From positions 1 to 42,492 of the IMG/VR virus record IMGVR_UViG_3300034146_000013: a stretch of DNA of 42,492 nucleotides; one strand, 5' to 3'. The notes beneath the pieces are model-generated. The model saw nothing but the letters and a program-made list of their open reading frames with translations. It was not told the DNA's origin and did not search any database. The stretch is from a virus. Both the position numbers and the translations under genes were made by a program. Shown here in pieces: positions 9,265 through 16,172 of this stretch (position 1 is the first letter of the stretch; every line of letters starts with the position of its first letter).

Positions 9265-9478
9265 GAGGCGGGACGAGTATCATCCGCCTCCGCCTCCGCC
9301 GGCCGAACTCGAAGAGCGCGTTCAGGAGGTGACCTCCACGGCAGATACGCAGCACGACAAAGCGTGCGCGCGAGAAGAGGACATCAACGCTCGTTCGGCT
9401 AGATCGAGTAGAATCAAGCGCGACAACGCGTTAGGTCCGCGATTCTGGCAGGCCGTTGGAGAGCATCGAGGTACGTAA
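9245..9478 (+). CDS. small proline- and charge-rich protein, lysis cassette
   Basis: 77 residues from GTG 9245, chosen because AAGGAGG at 9229-9235 lies 9 nt upstream; the frame is open further back but overlaps the previous gene more deeply. The protein starts with a basic patch (DFFRRKRRDEY), then a run of six prolines, then a charged region with two isolated cysteines absent of any CxxC pattern. No membrane segment. Overlaps the previous gene by 20 nt and abuts the next. Unknown function. Confidence 0.6.
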   Translation: MDFFRRKRRDEYHPPPPPPAELEERVQEVTSTADTQHDKACAREEDINARSARSSRIKRDNALGPRFWQAVGEHRGT

Positions 9479-9829
9479 ATGCGAGAGTTCCTTTCATCCC
9501 CATATTGGGATTGGCTCACGATTGCCGCGTGCGGGATCGGTCTCGTTGCTGCGCTCGCCTTCGTCGTGAAGTATCAGCGCGAAGTCGGCTTCGGATGGTG
9601 GAGGCTCACGGACGGCCGCCCGAACCTGTTCGGTCGCTTCCTGATGATCCGGAAGATCCTTCTCTCCATGCTGTTCGGGATCATCATCACGAACCGCTTC
9701 ACGGACGAATGGCTAGGCCGGAGCGCATTGACGGCCGTCCTCATGCTTGCGTTCGCGCTGCATACGTTCGTGCCGTATCGTCTCCTGTCGGAGGCACGGA
9801 AAGAGTCCACTCAGGAGGTAGGGAAATGA
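9479..9829 (+). CDS. membrane protein, holin candidate (three helices)
   Basis: 116 residues, ATG directly after the preceding TAA. Three hydrophobic segments are visible: WLTIAACGIGLVAALAFVV (about 12-31), LLSMLFGIIIT (about 60-75, short) and LTAVLMLAFALHTFVPY (about 84-100). Charged C-terminus. Size, topology and place beside the endolysin match class I/III holin-like proteins of actinophages. It ends in an ATGA overlap with a second small membrane protein, as often seen for paired holins. Confidence 0.7.
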   Translation: MREFLSSPYWDWLTIAACGIGLVAALAFVVKYQREVGFGWWRLTDGRPNLFGRFLMIRKILLSMLFGIIITNRFTDEWLGRSALTAVLMLAFALHTFVPYRLLSEARKESTQEVGK

Positions 9830-10062
9830 CAGGCACGGAGTACAACGGATCGGCGGACGGCAAGGGGAAGCTCCCCTTCGACGGCGCGATCGGCAACATC
9901 GTCAACGGCATGGTGTTCACGGCGATCGGGTACGCGGTCGAGGCCGTCGGCTCCTTCGACGTCACGGCGCTCCCGGACGCGATCGAACCGCTCGTGGCCG
10001 GCGTCATCGCGACGGGGATCGGTCTCCTCACGACGAAGGTTCTTCCGCGCTTCAAGCGGTGA
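9826..10062 (+). CDS. small two-helix membrane protein, probable holin
   Basis: 78 residues from ATG 9826, preceded by AGGAGGTAGGG. Two hydrophobic segments (VNGMVFTAIGYAVEAVG and PLVAGVIATGIGLLTTKVL) are separated by a short turn, with a basic C-terminus (PRFKR). This is the layout of a class II holin. It is the last rightward gene of the late transcript and is followed 57 nt later by a strong hairpin. Confidence 0.75.
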   Translation: MTGTEYNGSADGKGKLPFDGAIGNIVNGMVFTAIGYAVEAVGSFDVTALPDAIEPLVAGVIATGIGLLTTKVLPRFKR

Positions 10063-10118
10063 CCTGAGAGCGTCCCTGCCGGTCCGCCGGGAGCCACCCT
10101 AAGAAGACCCTACAGACA

Positions 10119-10161
10119 CACTGAACGGCCCGGAGCTTTACGCTCACCGGGCCGTTCAGTG
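10119..10161. terminator. 15-bp hairpin ending the late operon
   Basis: Perfect stem of 15 bp (arms 10119-10133 and 10147-10161, core AACGGCCCGG) with a 13-nt loop. It can act on both strands; no clean U-run follows on +, while on - a T-rich stretch follows. The same core is reused in hairpins at 16065 and 24713. Confidence 0.8.
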
Positions 10162-10236
10162 CCTTCCGGGCCAGTGTTACGGCCAGTCCGCCGGGAGCCG
10201 CGTCTCCGCCGGGCCGACCTTCTCCACTGTCCTTAA

Positions 10237-10256
10237 GTTACCATCTTCTTAGTAAG
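10237..10256 (-). promoter_or_regulatory. operator/promoter element a
   Basis: On the - strand this reads CTTACTAAGAAGATGGTAAC followed by TT, giving a TAACTT -10. It points left, toward the late terminator, with no recognised gene downstream apart from a possible 16-codon peptide (10227 down to 10177). The surrounding 240-bp gap otherwise holds only hairpins. Its flank is repeated, inverted, at element c. Confidence 0.6.
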
Positions 10257-10271
10257 ATCACAAGGGGTCCG

Positions 10272-10293
10272 GGCCGGCGGTTTCCCGCCGGCC
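10272..10293 (-). terminator. hairpin after gene at 10304-11074
   Basis: A 9-bp perfect GC stem (GGCCGGCGG against CCGCCGGCC) with a 4-nt loop lies 10 bp beyond the stop codon of the leftward gene. No U-run is present, which is common for actinobacterial terminators. Confidence 0.6.
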
Positions 10294-10303
10294 GCTCCCC
10301 GAA

Positions 10304-11074
10304 TCAGGCGGGACACTCCGGGCAGAGCATCCGCTCTCGGGCCGGCGCGGAACGGTGCCATTCGTTCCCGCATCGCCCGGTTCGGCCGCGCCATGCGTCG
10401 GAGCCGACGATCCGGAACAGAATCCCGAAGGCCGTGCGGTCGATGATTCCAACCGTGAGATCCTTCCCGAAGCCGTGGTATGTGACGTGCTTCGCGTCCA
10501 CCTCCACGACCCGGAGGAACTGTCCCGTCCGGTACCGCTCGATCGTGTCTCCCTGCTCCGGAGCCTTCCGCGCCGCGTCCTCCCGGAGCGCGTCCGCGAA
10601 GTCCTGTCCGATCGCGTCGTGGTACTTCTTCGCGACCCGCTCACAGTCGGCCGTCGAAGCGTCCGTGAGGAAGATGTCGTACTTCGTGAGCCACTCCATG
10701 ATCTGTTCCGCGCTGTCCGCCGCGTCCTTCTCCGCCTTCGCCGCGTCGAACTCCTCGTTCATCGCGAGCGCTTCGACGTGAGCCTTCTTCACTGCGGCCG
10801 GCGATTCCGGAGCAAGAATGAACGTCTGGTGACCGTAGGCGCGGACAACGCCGGCCGTGGTGACAACCTCGCGGGGGACGTTGCGCTCGTACTGCCGGCG
10901 GGTACCGGCGCGGACTTCGAGGACTCGCGCCACGGTCGCTCCGGTCTGCTTCGTCGCCGGGACCATCTCCGCGTCGCGCTCCATGAGCTTCGCCGTCGCG
11001 TCGCTCTCGCGAACGATCAGGATCCGGGTTCCGACTTCGAGGTTCGCCGTCGTGATCTTTCCCTTTGCAGTCAT
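10304..11074 (-). CDS. hypothetical protein with C-terminal zinc-ribbon-like end
   Basis: 256 residues from ATG 11074, with AAAGG 9 nt upstream. The N-terminal 90 residues look like a beta-rich domain (LEVGTRILIVRESDAT, VARVLEVRAGTRRQYERN). A charged helical middle follows, then another beta segment (GQFLRVVEVDAKHVTYHGFG). The end has RCGNEWH and CPEC, three cysteines and a histidine that could bind one metal. Not recognised. It stands alone between element b upstream and a hairpin downstream, as a single-gene operon. Confidence 0.75.
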   Translation of the reverse strand: MTAKGKITTANLEVGTRILIVRESDATAKLMERDAEMVPATKQTGATVARVLEVRAGTRRQYERNVPREVVTTAGVVRAYGHQTFILAPESPAAVKKAHVEALAMNEEFDAAKAEKDAADSAEQIMEWLTKYDIFLTDASTADCERVAKKYHDAIGQDFADALREDAARKAPEQGDTIERYRTGQFLRVVEVDAKHVTYHGFGKDLTVGIIDRTAFGILFRIVGSDAWRGRTGRCGNEWHRSAPARERMLCPECPA

Positions 11075-11128
11075 CAGAAGAGCCTTTCGTTTCGTTGTGT
11101 TCCTTGCTTGTACCCATAGCCTAACACA

Positions 11129-11148
11129 CTTACTAAGAAGTTGGTAAC
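11129..11148. promoter_or_regulatory. operator element b
   Basis: CTTACTAAGAAGTTGGTAAC, a 20-bp inverted-repeat site 55 bp upstream of the leftward gene starting at 11074. On the - strand a TAGGCT hexamer lies a few bases downstream of it and could be that gene's -10. The + strand end (TAACCC) is not a good -10, so this copy may act as operator only. Confidence 0.6.
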
Positions 11149-11180
11149 CCCTACGTGTGAGGAATCGCGCCCTTGACAGA

Positions 11181-11200
11181 CTTACTAAGAACGCAGTAAG
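11181..11200 (+). promoter_or_regulatory. operator/promoter element c
   Basis: CTTACTAAGAACGCAGTAAG, preceded by TTGACA (11173-11178) and continuing into TAAGTT (11197-11202), an 18-bp spacer: the best sigma-70-like promoter in the window. It points right into the 3' end of a leftward gene, where a hairpin follows within 50 bp. The downstream bases AAGGACAGTGGA are shared with element a. Confidence 0.7.
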
Positions 11201-11250
11201 TTAAGGACAGTGGAAAAGGTCTGCGGTTCGCGGGTCGCGCGCACGAAGAA

Positions 11251-11272
11251 GGCCGGCTCCGAAGAGCCGGCC
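11251..11272. terminator. GC hairpin with CGAA/TTCG loop
   Basis: Perfect 9-bp stem (GGCCGGCTC against GAGCCGGCC) closed by a 4-nt loop, lying 10 bp past the stop of the leftward DUF3307 gene. On the - strand it is followed by TTCTTC. It also faces the rightward promoter c. Confidence 0.75.
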
Positions 11273-11281
11273 CGGTTCGGG

Positions 11282-11863
11282 TCAGATGCAGGCGATCAAC
11301 GCGGGAACGAAGACTCCCAACACGATGTGCCAGGACTGATCGAGTGCCCATCCACCCGTTCCGAGAGACGGATTGTCTCCGACGCGATCCCCAAAGATTT
11401 TGCCTTCGCCGTAGCAATCCCAACACTTGCCGTTGGTCTCGACGTCCGTGGAGGTTCCCTTCCCTTCGCACGTCGAGCAGTCCGTCATGCGGTCGATGCG
11501 GATGTCCGCGCGCGGAACGCCGAGACGGAGGAAGTTCTCCTTGCCGGGGATCATCCGTGCGAGACGGAACATGATCCCGAACTCGCGGCGATCGGCCGCG
11601 TAGTGCGTCACGGCGGAGAAGAGCAGCGCCGCGAAGAGCGCGAACGGGTTCACCTTCGTTCCGGTGACGAGAAGCGTCCCGATCGCGAAGACGGCTTGCG
11701 TGAGCGTGTACGTCGCGACGTGAGCGAGACACGCGAGCCTGCCTTCGTGGCCGGCGCATCCCTTCTTCGCTGCCTGCCGGTCCGTCTGAACCCAATAGTC
11801 TCCGGCGTGGTGGGCCGCGTAGAGCGCGAGTCCGATTCCTGCAAACGTTCCGATGTCTGTCAT
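11282..11863 (-). CDS. DUF3307-like membrane protein with inserted DnaJ-type zinc motif
   Basis: 193 residues. The N-terminal half resembles DUF3307 integral membrane proteins: AHHAGDYWVQTD near residue 16, hydrophobic segments around 50-70 (YTLTQAVFAIGTLLVTG) and 72-90 (NPFALFAALLFSAVTHY), each with conserved His. Between the membrane part and the final helix sits CSTCEGKG and, about 15 residues later, CWDCYGEG: two CxxCxGxG modules as in the DnaJ zinc centre. The last segment (WHIVLGVFVPALIACI) is hydrophobic. A -10 box TAAGCT in element d ends 6 nt before ATG 11863, so the mRNA should be leaderless. The function of DUF3307 is unknown. Confidence 0.8.
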   Translation of the reverse strand: MTDIGTFAGIGLALYAAHHAGDYWVQTDRQAAKKGCAGHEGRLACLAHVATYTLTQAVFAIGTLLVTGTKVNPFALFAALLFSAVTHYAADRREFGIMFRLARMIPGKENFLRLGVPRADIRIDRMTDCSTCEGKGTSTDVETNGKCWDCYGEGKIFGDRVGDNPSLGTGGWALDQSWHIVLGVFVPALIACI

Positions 11864-11871
11864 GCATGAAG

Positions 11872-11891
11872 CTTACCAAGAAATGAGTAAG
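11872..11891 (-). promoter_or_regulatory. operator/promoter element d (leaderless)
   Basis: On the - strand CTTACTCATTTCTTGGTAAG continues into CT, giving TAAGCT, then 6 nt and the ATG of the DUF3307 gene at 11863. The first base of the site is shared with the preceding terminator hairpin. Confidence 0.7.
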
Positions 11892-11920
11892 CCGGACTGT
11901 CGCCTAGCTGACAGTCCGGC
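11891..11920. terminator. 11-bp hairpin ending the WhiB operon
   Basis: Perfect stem GCCGGACTGTC against GACAGTCCGGC with an 8-nt loop. It lies 15 bp past the stop of the leftward membrane gene and abuts operator d, insulating the WhiB operon from the DUF3307 gene. Confidence 0.8.
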
Positions 11921-11935
11921 CCGGAACTCGTGTGA

Positions 11936-12406
11936 CTAGTGCCATACCTCCACGATCACGCGGCAACACGCGCGACCCGGACGGGTGCAACCGAGAAGCA
12001 GCGCGACGACGATCATTCCGCCGATGATCGTTCCCCACGGCAACGCTGCCGCTGCGGTGAACACGGCCGCGAGCGCGTTCAGTACGAGCATGACGACGAT
12101 TGCGAGACCGGAGAGAACCGTCCCCACGAGCGCGCATCCCTTCGCCCACGCCGGCATCGGCTCCGGGAGCGGCTTCGCGAGCGAGACCTTCACGCCGAAC
12201 CCGCCTCCGGCGCGTCGGTGGAACTGTGCAAGCTCCGACGCGGAGAAGACGTACCCGCGACGCTGCAACTTCTTCAACTCGCGGAGAACGGCCGCTTTCG
12301 ACTTCTTCCGGATCAGGTGAGTCCCGACGGGACGCATGATCAACGTCTCCGCCGGCCGGCGGACAACCTCCGCCGGCCGCTTCCGCTCCAACTCCTCACG
12401 AAGCAC
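11936..12406 (-). CDS. hypothetical membrane protein, WhiB operon
   Basis: 156 residues from GTG 12406, picked because AGGAGGGAAGG lies 7 nt upstream and the start falls just inside the end of the WhiB gene (11-nt overlap). The N-terminal 75 residues are basic and helical (SKAAVLRELKKLQRRGYVF, a winged or HTH-like feel). Two membrane helices follow (CALVGTVLSGLAIVVMLVLN and PWGTIIGGMIVVALLLG). Unknown family. Last gene of the four-gene leftward operon started by operator e. Confidence 0.7.
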   Translation of the reverse strand: MLREELERKRPAEVVRRPAETLIMRPVGTHLIRKKSKAAVLRELKKLQRRGYVFSASELAQFHRRAGGGFGVKVSLAKPLPEPMPAWAKGCALVGTVLSGLAIVVMLVLNALAAVFTAAAALPWGTIIGGMIVVALLLGCTRPGRACCRVIVEVWH

Positions 12407-12746
12407 GAGAGTACCTTCCCTCCTGAACGACTCCCTTCCGGAGCCACTCTCCACCGAACACGCCGCTCTGCTCCGTCTCGATTGCCCACGGGAGACACTC
12501 GGACGAGAACGGGCACGCGCGGCAGTGGGCAGCGGCACGAGCGCGAGCCTCCCACCCGGACGCGCGTCGGGTGTCATCCGTGAAGTCGTCCGCGTTCGCG
12601 GCCGTCCCGCACGCACCCTTTCCCATCCTCACGAACTCCGGAGTACGGAGCCGGCGCGCGCGCTCCTCCGCAACGCGGATCTCCTCCGTCCGCTTCTTGT
12701 CCTCCTTCGTGATGATCAGTGGCGTTGTGAAAACTCGCTGTCCCAT
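12396..12746 (-). CDS. WhiB-like transcription factor
   Basis: 116 residues from ATG 12746 (TAATG junction with the upstream gene; GGGAG 8-10 nt before it). Four cysteines have WhiB spacing: one in GACGTAANADDF, two in HCRACPF and one in SSECLPWAIETEQ, followed by GVFGGEW in place of the usual GVWGG turn. WhiB proteins bind a 4Fe-4S cluster and work with the primary sigma factor; phage versions can override host WhiB2-type regulators. The long N-terminal helix (KEDKKRTEEIRVAEERAR) precedes the core. A good candidate for controlling phage or host promoters. Confidence 0.88.
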   Translation of the reverse strand: MGQRVFTTPLIITKEDKKRTEEIRVAEERARRLRTPEFVRMGKGACGTAANADDFTDDTRRASGWEARARAAAHCRACPFSSECLPWAIETEQSGVFGGEWLRKGVVQEGRYSRAS

Positions 12747-13468
12747 TACATGACTCCCACGGTAATTGCGACGACGAACAGGATCAGGACGTGACCGAAG
12801 CGGATGTTCCACAGCGAGAGCCGGACGCGGCGCTTATCCCGACGACGACGCATCCGCTTCGCGCTGTCCCGCGTGATGCGACGCGGGTTCGCTTTGTTGA
12901 GCTTTTCGTTATAGACCGGTTGGCAGAGCTTCACGAAGAGCCACTCGACGGCGTGAAGGATGTCCTTCTTCTTCCCGAGAGGAATCCGCAGTACGCAGAC
13001 CGGATCGAGATCGGACCACGCGGCCGGCGGCTTCCTCCATCGTCCTCCGCCGCGCGTGTGTTCTAGGTGGCGATCCCGGAAGGTGACGGTTTCTCCGACG
13101 TACGCGAAGTGACGTCCGCTCGTGAAGAGAACGAGGAGACCGATCCACCACGGGGAGCCCATGAGGTGAAGGATCAGCGCCGCGATTCCCGCTCCGATGG
13201 GGAACGCGTACCACGGCGTACCGATCTTCGTGTGGAGCAGTCCGAGAAGGGATGCCGGCTTCCGCGTCCGGTAGACGTAGACTCCGCCACCTTCTCTTAC
13301 CTCGCCTTCCCGCCGTTCCCCCGCGCTCCGCTTGACGCGTGGTAGTGGTCGCAGTGAACGCAGCGGTACACCTTCCGCGAGTTCGCCTTCGTCTCCGCCC
13401 GAAGCCTGCCGACTTCGGACTTCGCGAGCGCTCGCGTCGCGTAGATGACTTTCCCGGTTGCCTGACAT
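12746..13468 (-). CDS. GIY-YIG nuclease-like protein interrupted by membrane helices
   Basis: The conserved part runs from about 13290 down to 12746. GVYVYRTRK (GIY half) is followed by about 45 residues containing two hydrophobic helices (WYAFPIGAGIAALILHLMG and WWIGLLVLFTS), then AYVGETVTFRDRHLEH (YIG half with Arg) and EWLFVKLCQPVYNEKLN (catalytic Glu and the usual PxYN end). A very basic segment and a final membrane helix close it. The only ATG/GTG/TTG in frame is ATG 13468, which makes the first 57 residues overlap the zinc-ribbon gene as low-complexity sequence; the true start may be non-standard near 13300. GIY-YIG enzymes cut one DNA strand with a metal; a membrane-anchored form is unusual. 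Confidence 0.6.
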   Translation of the reverse strand: MSGNRESHLRDASAREVRSRQASGGDEGELAEGVPLRSLRPLPRVKRSAGERREGEVREGGGVYVYRTRKPASLLGLLHTKIGTPWYAFPIGAGIAALILHLMGSPWWIGLLVLFTSGRHFAYVGETVTFRDRHLEHTRGGGRWRKPPAAWSDLDPVCVLRIPLGKKKDILHAVEWLFVKLCQPVYNEKLNKANPRRITRDSAKRMRRRRDKRRVRLSLWNIRFGHVLILFVVAITVGVM

Positions 13469-13485
13469 CTCTCCCTCTCGAACAT
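13297..13485 (-). CDS. small zinc-ribbon protein
   Basis: 62 residues from ATG 13485 with GGAAGGGA 9 nt upstream. It has an early Cys (ERCQATGKVIYATR), a helical Ala/Arg middle, and YRCVHCDHYHASS, a Cys pair plus two His that form a short metal-binding knuckle common in small phage proteins. Related in pattern to the protein at 33922-34080. First gene of the leftward operon from operator e. Confidence 0.75.
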   Translation of the reverse strand: MFERERCQATGKVIYATRALAKSEVGRLRAETKANSRKVYRCVHCDHYHASSGARGNGGKAR

Positions 13486-13524
13486 CGGATGAGTCCCTTC
13501 CTCGTGCGGATCGACAAGGAAGAC

Positions 13525-13544
13525 GTTACCACCTTCTTAGTAAC
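13525..13544 (-). promoter_or_regulatory. operator/promoter element e
   Basis: On the - strand GTTACTAAGAAGGTGGTAAC continues into GT, giving a TAACGT -10. The leader to ATG 13485 is about 30 nt and contains the ribosome site. It drives the zinc-ribbon, GIY-YIG, WhiB and membrane protein operon. One base overlaps the stop codon of the upstream gene. Confidence 0.7.
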
Positions 13545-14086
13545 TACGCTAGTAGGCGGATCTCCTCAATCGGTACGCCGTTCAGCGGACGGCCGCCGGC
13601 CTCGAACTCCACATCGAGGCAGCGTTCCGGCAAGAACGCGAGCACGCGTCCGCGTCCCAACTCCGGATGCGTCCGCCACTCAACGATCGAGCGACCCGGA
13701 ACGATGTCATGCCGGCCGCCGCTCCCCTTGCGAACCGGAGGCGTGGAGAACGCTTTCGAGCCGGCCTTCGTGAGCTGTCCGCCACGGATGATCCCTACCG
13801 TCTTCCTACCGGAGAGCTTCCGCTTCTTCCGGCGAAACCATCGCTTCGTGAGCTTCGCCGGCCCGGTACGGAACAGGCGACCCGAGAAGCGCGCGATCTT
13901 CTTCGAGCGGCGTACGGCCTTCTTCGCTTGCCGCTTCGCGACGCGCTTCGTGATCCGCGCGAAGACCTTCGGCATCCGCCGGAGCTTCCGCTTCGCCTTC
14001 CTTCGCATCCGCCGCAGCGTGCGGAGTAGATCCTTCTTCGTCATGAAATCAGCGTACGCCCGGATCCCTTGTTTTACTAGGTTCAT
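13544..14086 (-). CDS. very basic DNA-binding-like protein with Tudor/KOW-like C-terminus
   Basis: 180 residues from ATG 14086; ATG 14044 is an alternative. On the - strand TATGAT sits exactly 6 nt before ATG 14086, which suggests a leaderless start there. Residues 15-90 are packed with Lys and Arg (TKKDLLRTLRRMRRKAKRK and on), histone-tail-like. The C-terminal 50 residues (LGRGRVLAFLPERCLDVEFE) have a small beta-barrel pattern. Non-specific nucleic acid binding is likely by composition only. Divergent from the FtsK-like gene. Confidence 0.7.
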   Translation of the reverse strand: MNLVKQGIRAYADFMTKKDLLRTLRRMRRKAKRKLRRMPKVFARITKRVAKRQAKKAVRRSKKIARFSGRLFRTGPAKLTKRWFRRKKRKLSGRKTVGIIRGGQLTKAGSKAFSTPPVRKGSGGRHDIVPGRSIVEWRTHPELGRGRVLAFLPERCLDVEFEAGGRPLNGVPIEEIRLLA

Positions 14087-14092
14087 GGTGGG
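14073..14092 (+). promoter_or_regulatory. operator element f in the divergent FtsK/basic-protein promoter region
   Basis: TTTACTAGGTTCATGGTGGG keeps the left arm and spacer of the repeat; the right arm is degenerate and the -10 would be TGGGAT for the rightward FtsK-like gene. It covers the first codons of the leftward basic protein, whose TATGAT -10 lies just to the right, so one bound protein could control both genes. Confidence 0.5.
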
Positions 14093-14103
14093 ATCATAGG
14101 TAG

Positions 14104-16050
14104 ATGAAGAGGACACACCTTATACCACTTCTCTCCGCGAAGTGCGACGGCGTGACATGCCGATCCTGCCCGCGTCCGTGGCGGTTCTTCGTGACCGGCA
14201 TGGAACTTTGGGGACACGGCGACAACGCGACCTTTCTTCACGACGCGACGGAGGACTACCGGCGGAAGCCGCTCGAAACGCTGTCCCGCGCTAGGTGGCG
14301 ACGCGTCGTCATGCGATGGGGCATCCTCGGCGTACCGCTCCTTCTCGCGTCCACGTACGCAGCGGCGAAGGCCGTTTCGTGGACGTGGCGACTCTTCGAC
14401 GCGATCCCTCCCGGATGGTCAACGCTGCCGTGGGGATGGTTCATCTTCGCTTACGTCATGGCCGGCGGGATCGCGGGGATCACGTTCGGCGGACAGGCGG
14501 TAGCGGCGTGGTGGGTCGTGCGGGAAGTGCGACAGACGTACATCTTCCCCGCAGCGCAAGTGTTGTCGCATGTGACCGGCGTGAAGCTCCGGAAGCGTGA
14601 CAGGCTCGCCGCGATCGAACTCCCGGAGAACTTCGGGGAGGAAGTCGAGGACGGCAAGGATCCGGAGCCGGTTCGTGTATACGTGCCGGAGATCGCGCTT
14701 GACGCGGCGATGAAGAAGCGCATCGCGGATCAGGTGGGAGCGCGTCTCGGACTCCCGGAACCGATCGCGAAGTGGACGGAGACCGGCGTTCCACAGCGGT
14801 ACGTCGATCTCTACCCGCAAGCGGTTCCGCCGAAGGCCGTCTCGATCGATGACCTTCTCGAAGAACTTCTCGCGGGCGACATCGATCATCCTCTCGTGGG
14901 AGTGATGACGGGTGGCCGAATCTCGCGGATGGACTTCAAGAACGACAGTCCTCACTCTCTCGGCTCCGCCGGCAGCGGAGCGGGGAAGTCCACGCTCTAC
15001 AAGCTGATCGCGATGCAGCGTCTTCGCCACGGCGGGTACGCGATGATTCTCGACTTCAAGAAGTGGAGTCATCTCCGTTGGGCCGGCAGGCTCCCGAACG
15101 GACGCGTCCTGATCGAGGACGAAGTTCCTCGCATCCACAACGCACTAGCGAAGCTGTTGGACGAACTCGTTTGGCGGAAGTCCTTCAACCTCGAAGACGA
15201 AAAGAAGTTGGACGAACTCCCCACGATCGATGTCTTCGTGGAGGAGATCAACACGCTTCTTCCGCTCCTCGTGGACTACTGGACAGCGTTCACGGCGGAA
15301 CAGAAGGTCCGCGCACGGATCCGCGTCCGGAAGGCGAAGGAGGCCATCAAGGATCTCGAATGCCCGAAGGACGAAGTCCCGGACGTCTACCTCGCGGAGT
15401 TGGAGGAGGCGGAGGAGGCTCTCGTTCAGGCTCTCTCGCTGCCGAAGAAGTCGCCGGCCGTTCAGGCGATTCGCTACGGCGTGAACCTCGGACGCGAGTT
15501 CCGCATTCATTTCCACTTCATCGGGCAGAGCATCGACGCGGCAGCGGCCGGCGGACGGAACACGCGCGAGAGCTTCCGGACGCGTCTCCTTGCGCGATGG
15601 GACGCGAAGACGTGGAAGATGCTCGCGGACGGAATCCCGTTCGTCGCGTGTCCGTCCGGGGACGTAGGGATCTGGGCACACGTCCACGGCGGACAGTACG
15701 AGATCATCCGCGTCCCGTTCGTCCCGGACGCATGGGCCGTGGAGTACGTCCTCGGCGGGATGCGTCCGTCCCTGCCCATGTTCCACGGCGACCCGCGTCC
15801 GTCCATCGACGCGGAGCCGGCGACGGCATCGCTCGCCGCTGCGGAGCCGCTCTCGAAGATCGTCGGGATCCTGCCGGCGAAGGCGGACGGGTCGAAGATG
15901 ACATTGAAGGCGCTCCAACTCGCTGCCGGCCGCGACGGCTTCCCGGACCGGCAGAACGACCCGGAGCCGGGGAAGGCCGCTCTCTACATCCCGGAGGAGA
16001 TCCTCGCGTGGTTCCGGGACCGGGAGCGGCTCCCCGCCATCGGCAGCTAG
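14104..16050 (+). CDS. FtsK/TraB-like DNA translocase ATPase
   Basis: 648 residues from ATG 14104. The N-terminus has a Cys cluster (CDGVTCRSCPRPW). Two membrane helices follow near residues 76-100 and 112-140 (GILGVPLLLASTYAAAKAV and FIFAYVMAGGIAGITFGG). The motor domain has Walker A GSAGSGAGKSTL at about 285-296 and Walker B TIDVFVEEIN at about 372-382, plus a long helical insert before HFHFIGQSIDAAAAGGRN, the region corresponding to the FtsK sensor. FtsK/SpoIIIE and actinomycete TraB proteins are hexameric membrane pumps that move double-stranded DNA. No gamma DNA-reading domain is evident. Alone on + between leftward genes, closed by its own hairpin. It may move phage or plasmid-form DNA; terminase packaging is encoded elsewhere. 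Confidence 0.85.
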   Translation: MKRTHLIPLLSAKCDGVTCRSCPRPWRFFVTGMELWGHGDNATFLHDATEDYRRKPLETLSRARWRRVVMRWGILGVPLLLASTYAAAKAVSWTWRLFDAIPPGWSTLPWGWFIFAYVMAGGIAGITFGGQAVAAWWVVREVRQTYIFPAAQVLSHVTGVKLRKRDRLAAIELPENFGEEVEDGKDPEPVRVYVPEIALDAAMKKRIADQVGARLGLPEPIAKWTETGVPQRYVDLYPQAVPPKAVSIDDLLEELLAGDIDHPLVGVMTGGRISRMDFKNDSPHSLGSAGSGAGKSTLYKLIAMQRLRHGGYAMILDFKKWSHLRWAGRLPNGRVLIEDEVPRIHNALAKLLDELVWRKSFNLEDEKKLDELPTIDVFVEEINTLLPLLVDYWTAFTAEQKVRARIRVRKAKEAIKDLECPKDEVPDVYLAELEEAEEALVQALSLPKKSPAVQAIRYGVNLGREFRIHFHFIGQSIDAAAAGGRNTRESFRTRLLARWDAKTWKMLADGIPFVACPSGDVGIWAHVHGGQYEIIRVPFVPDAWAVEYVLGGMRPSLPMFHGDPRPSIDAEPATASLAAAEPLSKIVGILPAKADGSKMTLKALQLAAGRDGFPDRQNDPEPGKAALYIPEEILAWFRDRERLPAIGS

Positions 16051-16064
16051 CGCACGGCACAGCG

Positions 16065-16095
16065 AACGGCCCGGAGAGCGTCTCTCCGGGCCGTT
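16065..16095. terminator. 13-bp hairpin after the FtsK-like gene
   Basis: Perfect stem AACGGCCCGGAGA against TCTCCGGGCCGTT with a 5-nt loop, 14 bp past the stop codon, then CTGTTACT. The remaining gap to the leftward gene at 16173 holds a degenerate regulon repeat (16098-16117) and a small 7-bp hairpin (16139-16155). Confidence 0.85.
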
Positions 16096-16172
16096 CTGTT
16101 ACTAGGAAGTGAGGAGGGAGGGTGGCTACCTCTACGCGCGTAAGCAGGGCTTACGGCCTCCCGCGAGGTACC

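Noticed and set aside
11210-11869. 219-codon rightward frame after promoter c
   Set aside because: Overlaps the DUF3307 gene entirely and has shadow-like composition; only its first codons are of interest as a possible short peptide.
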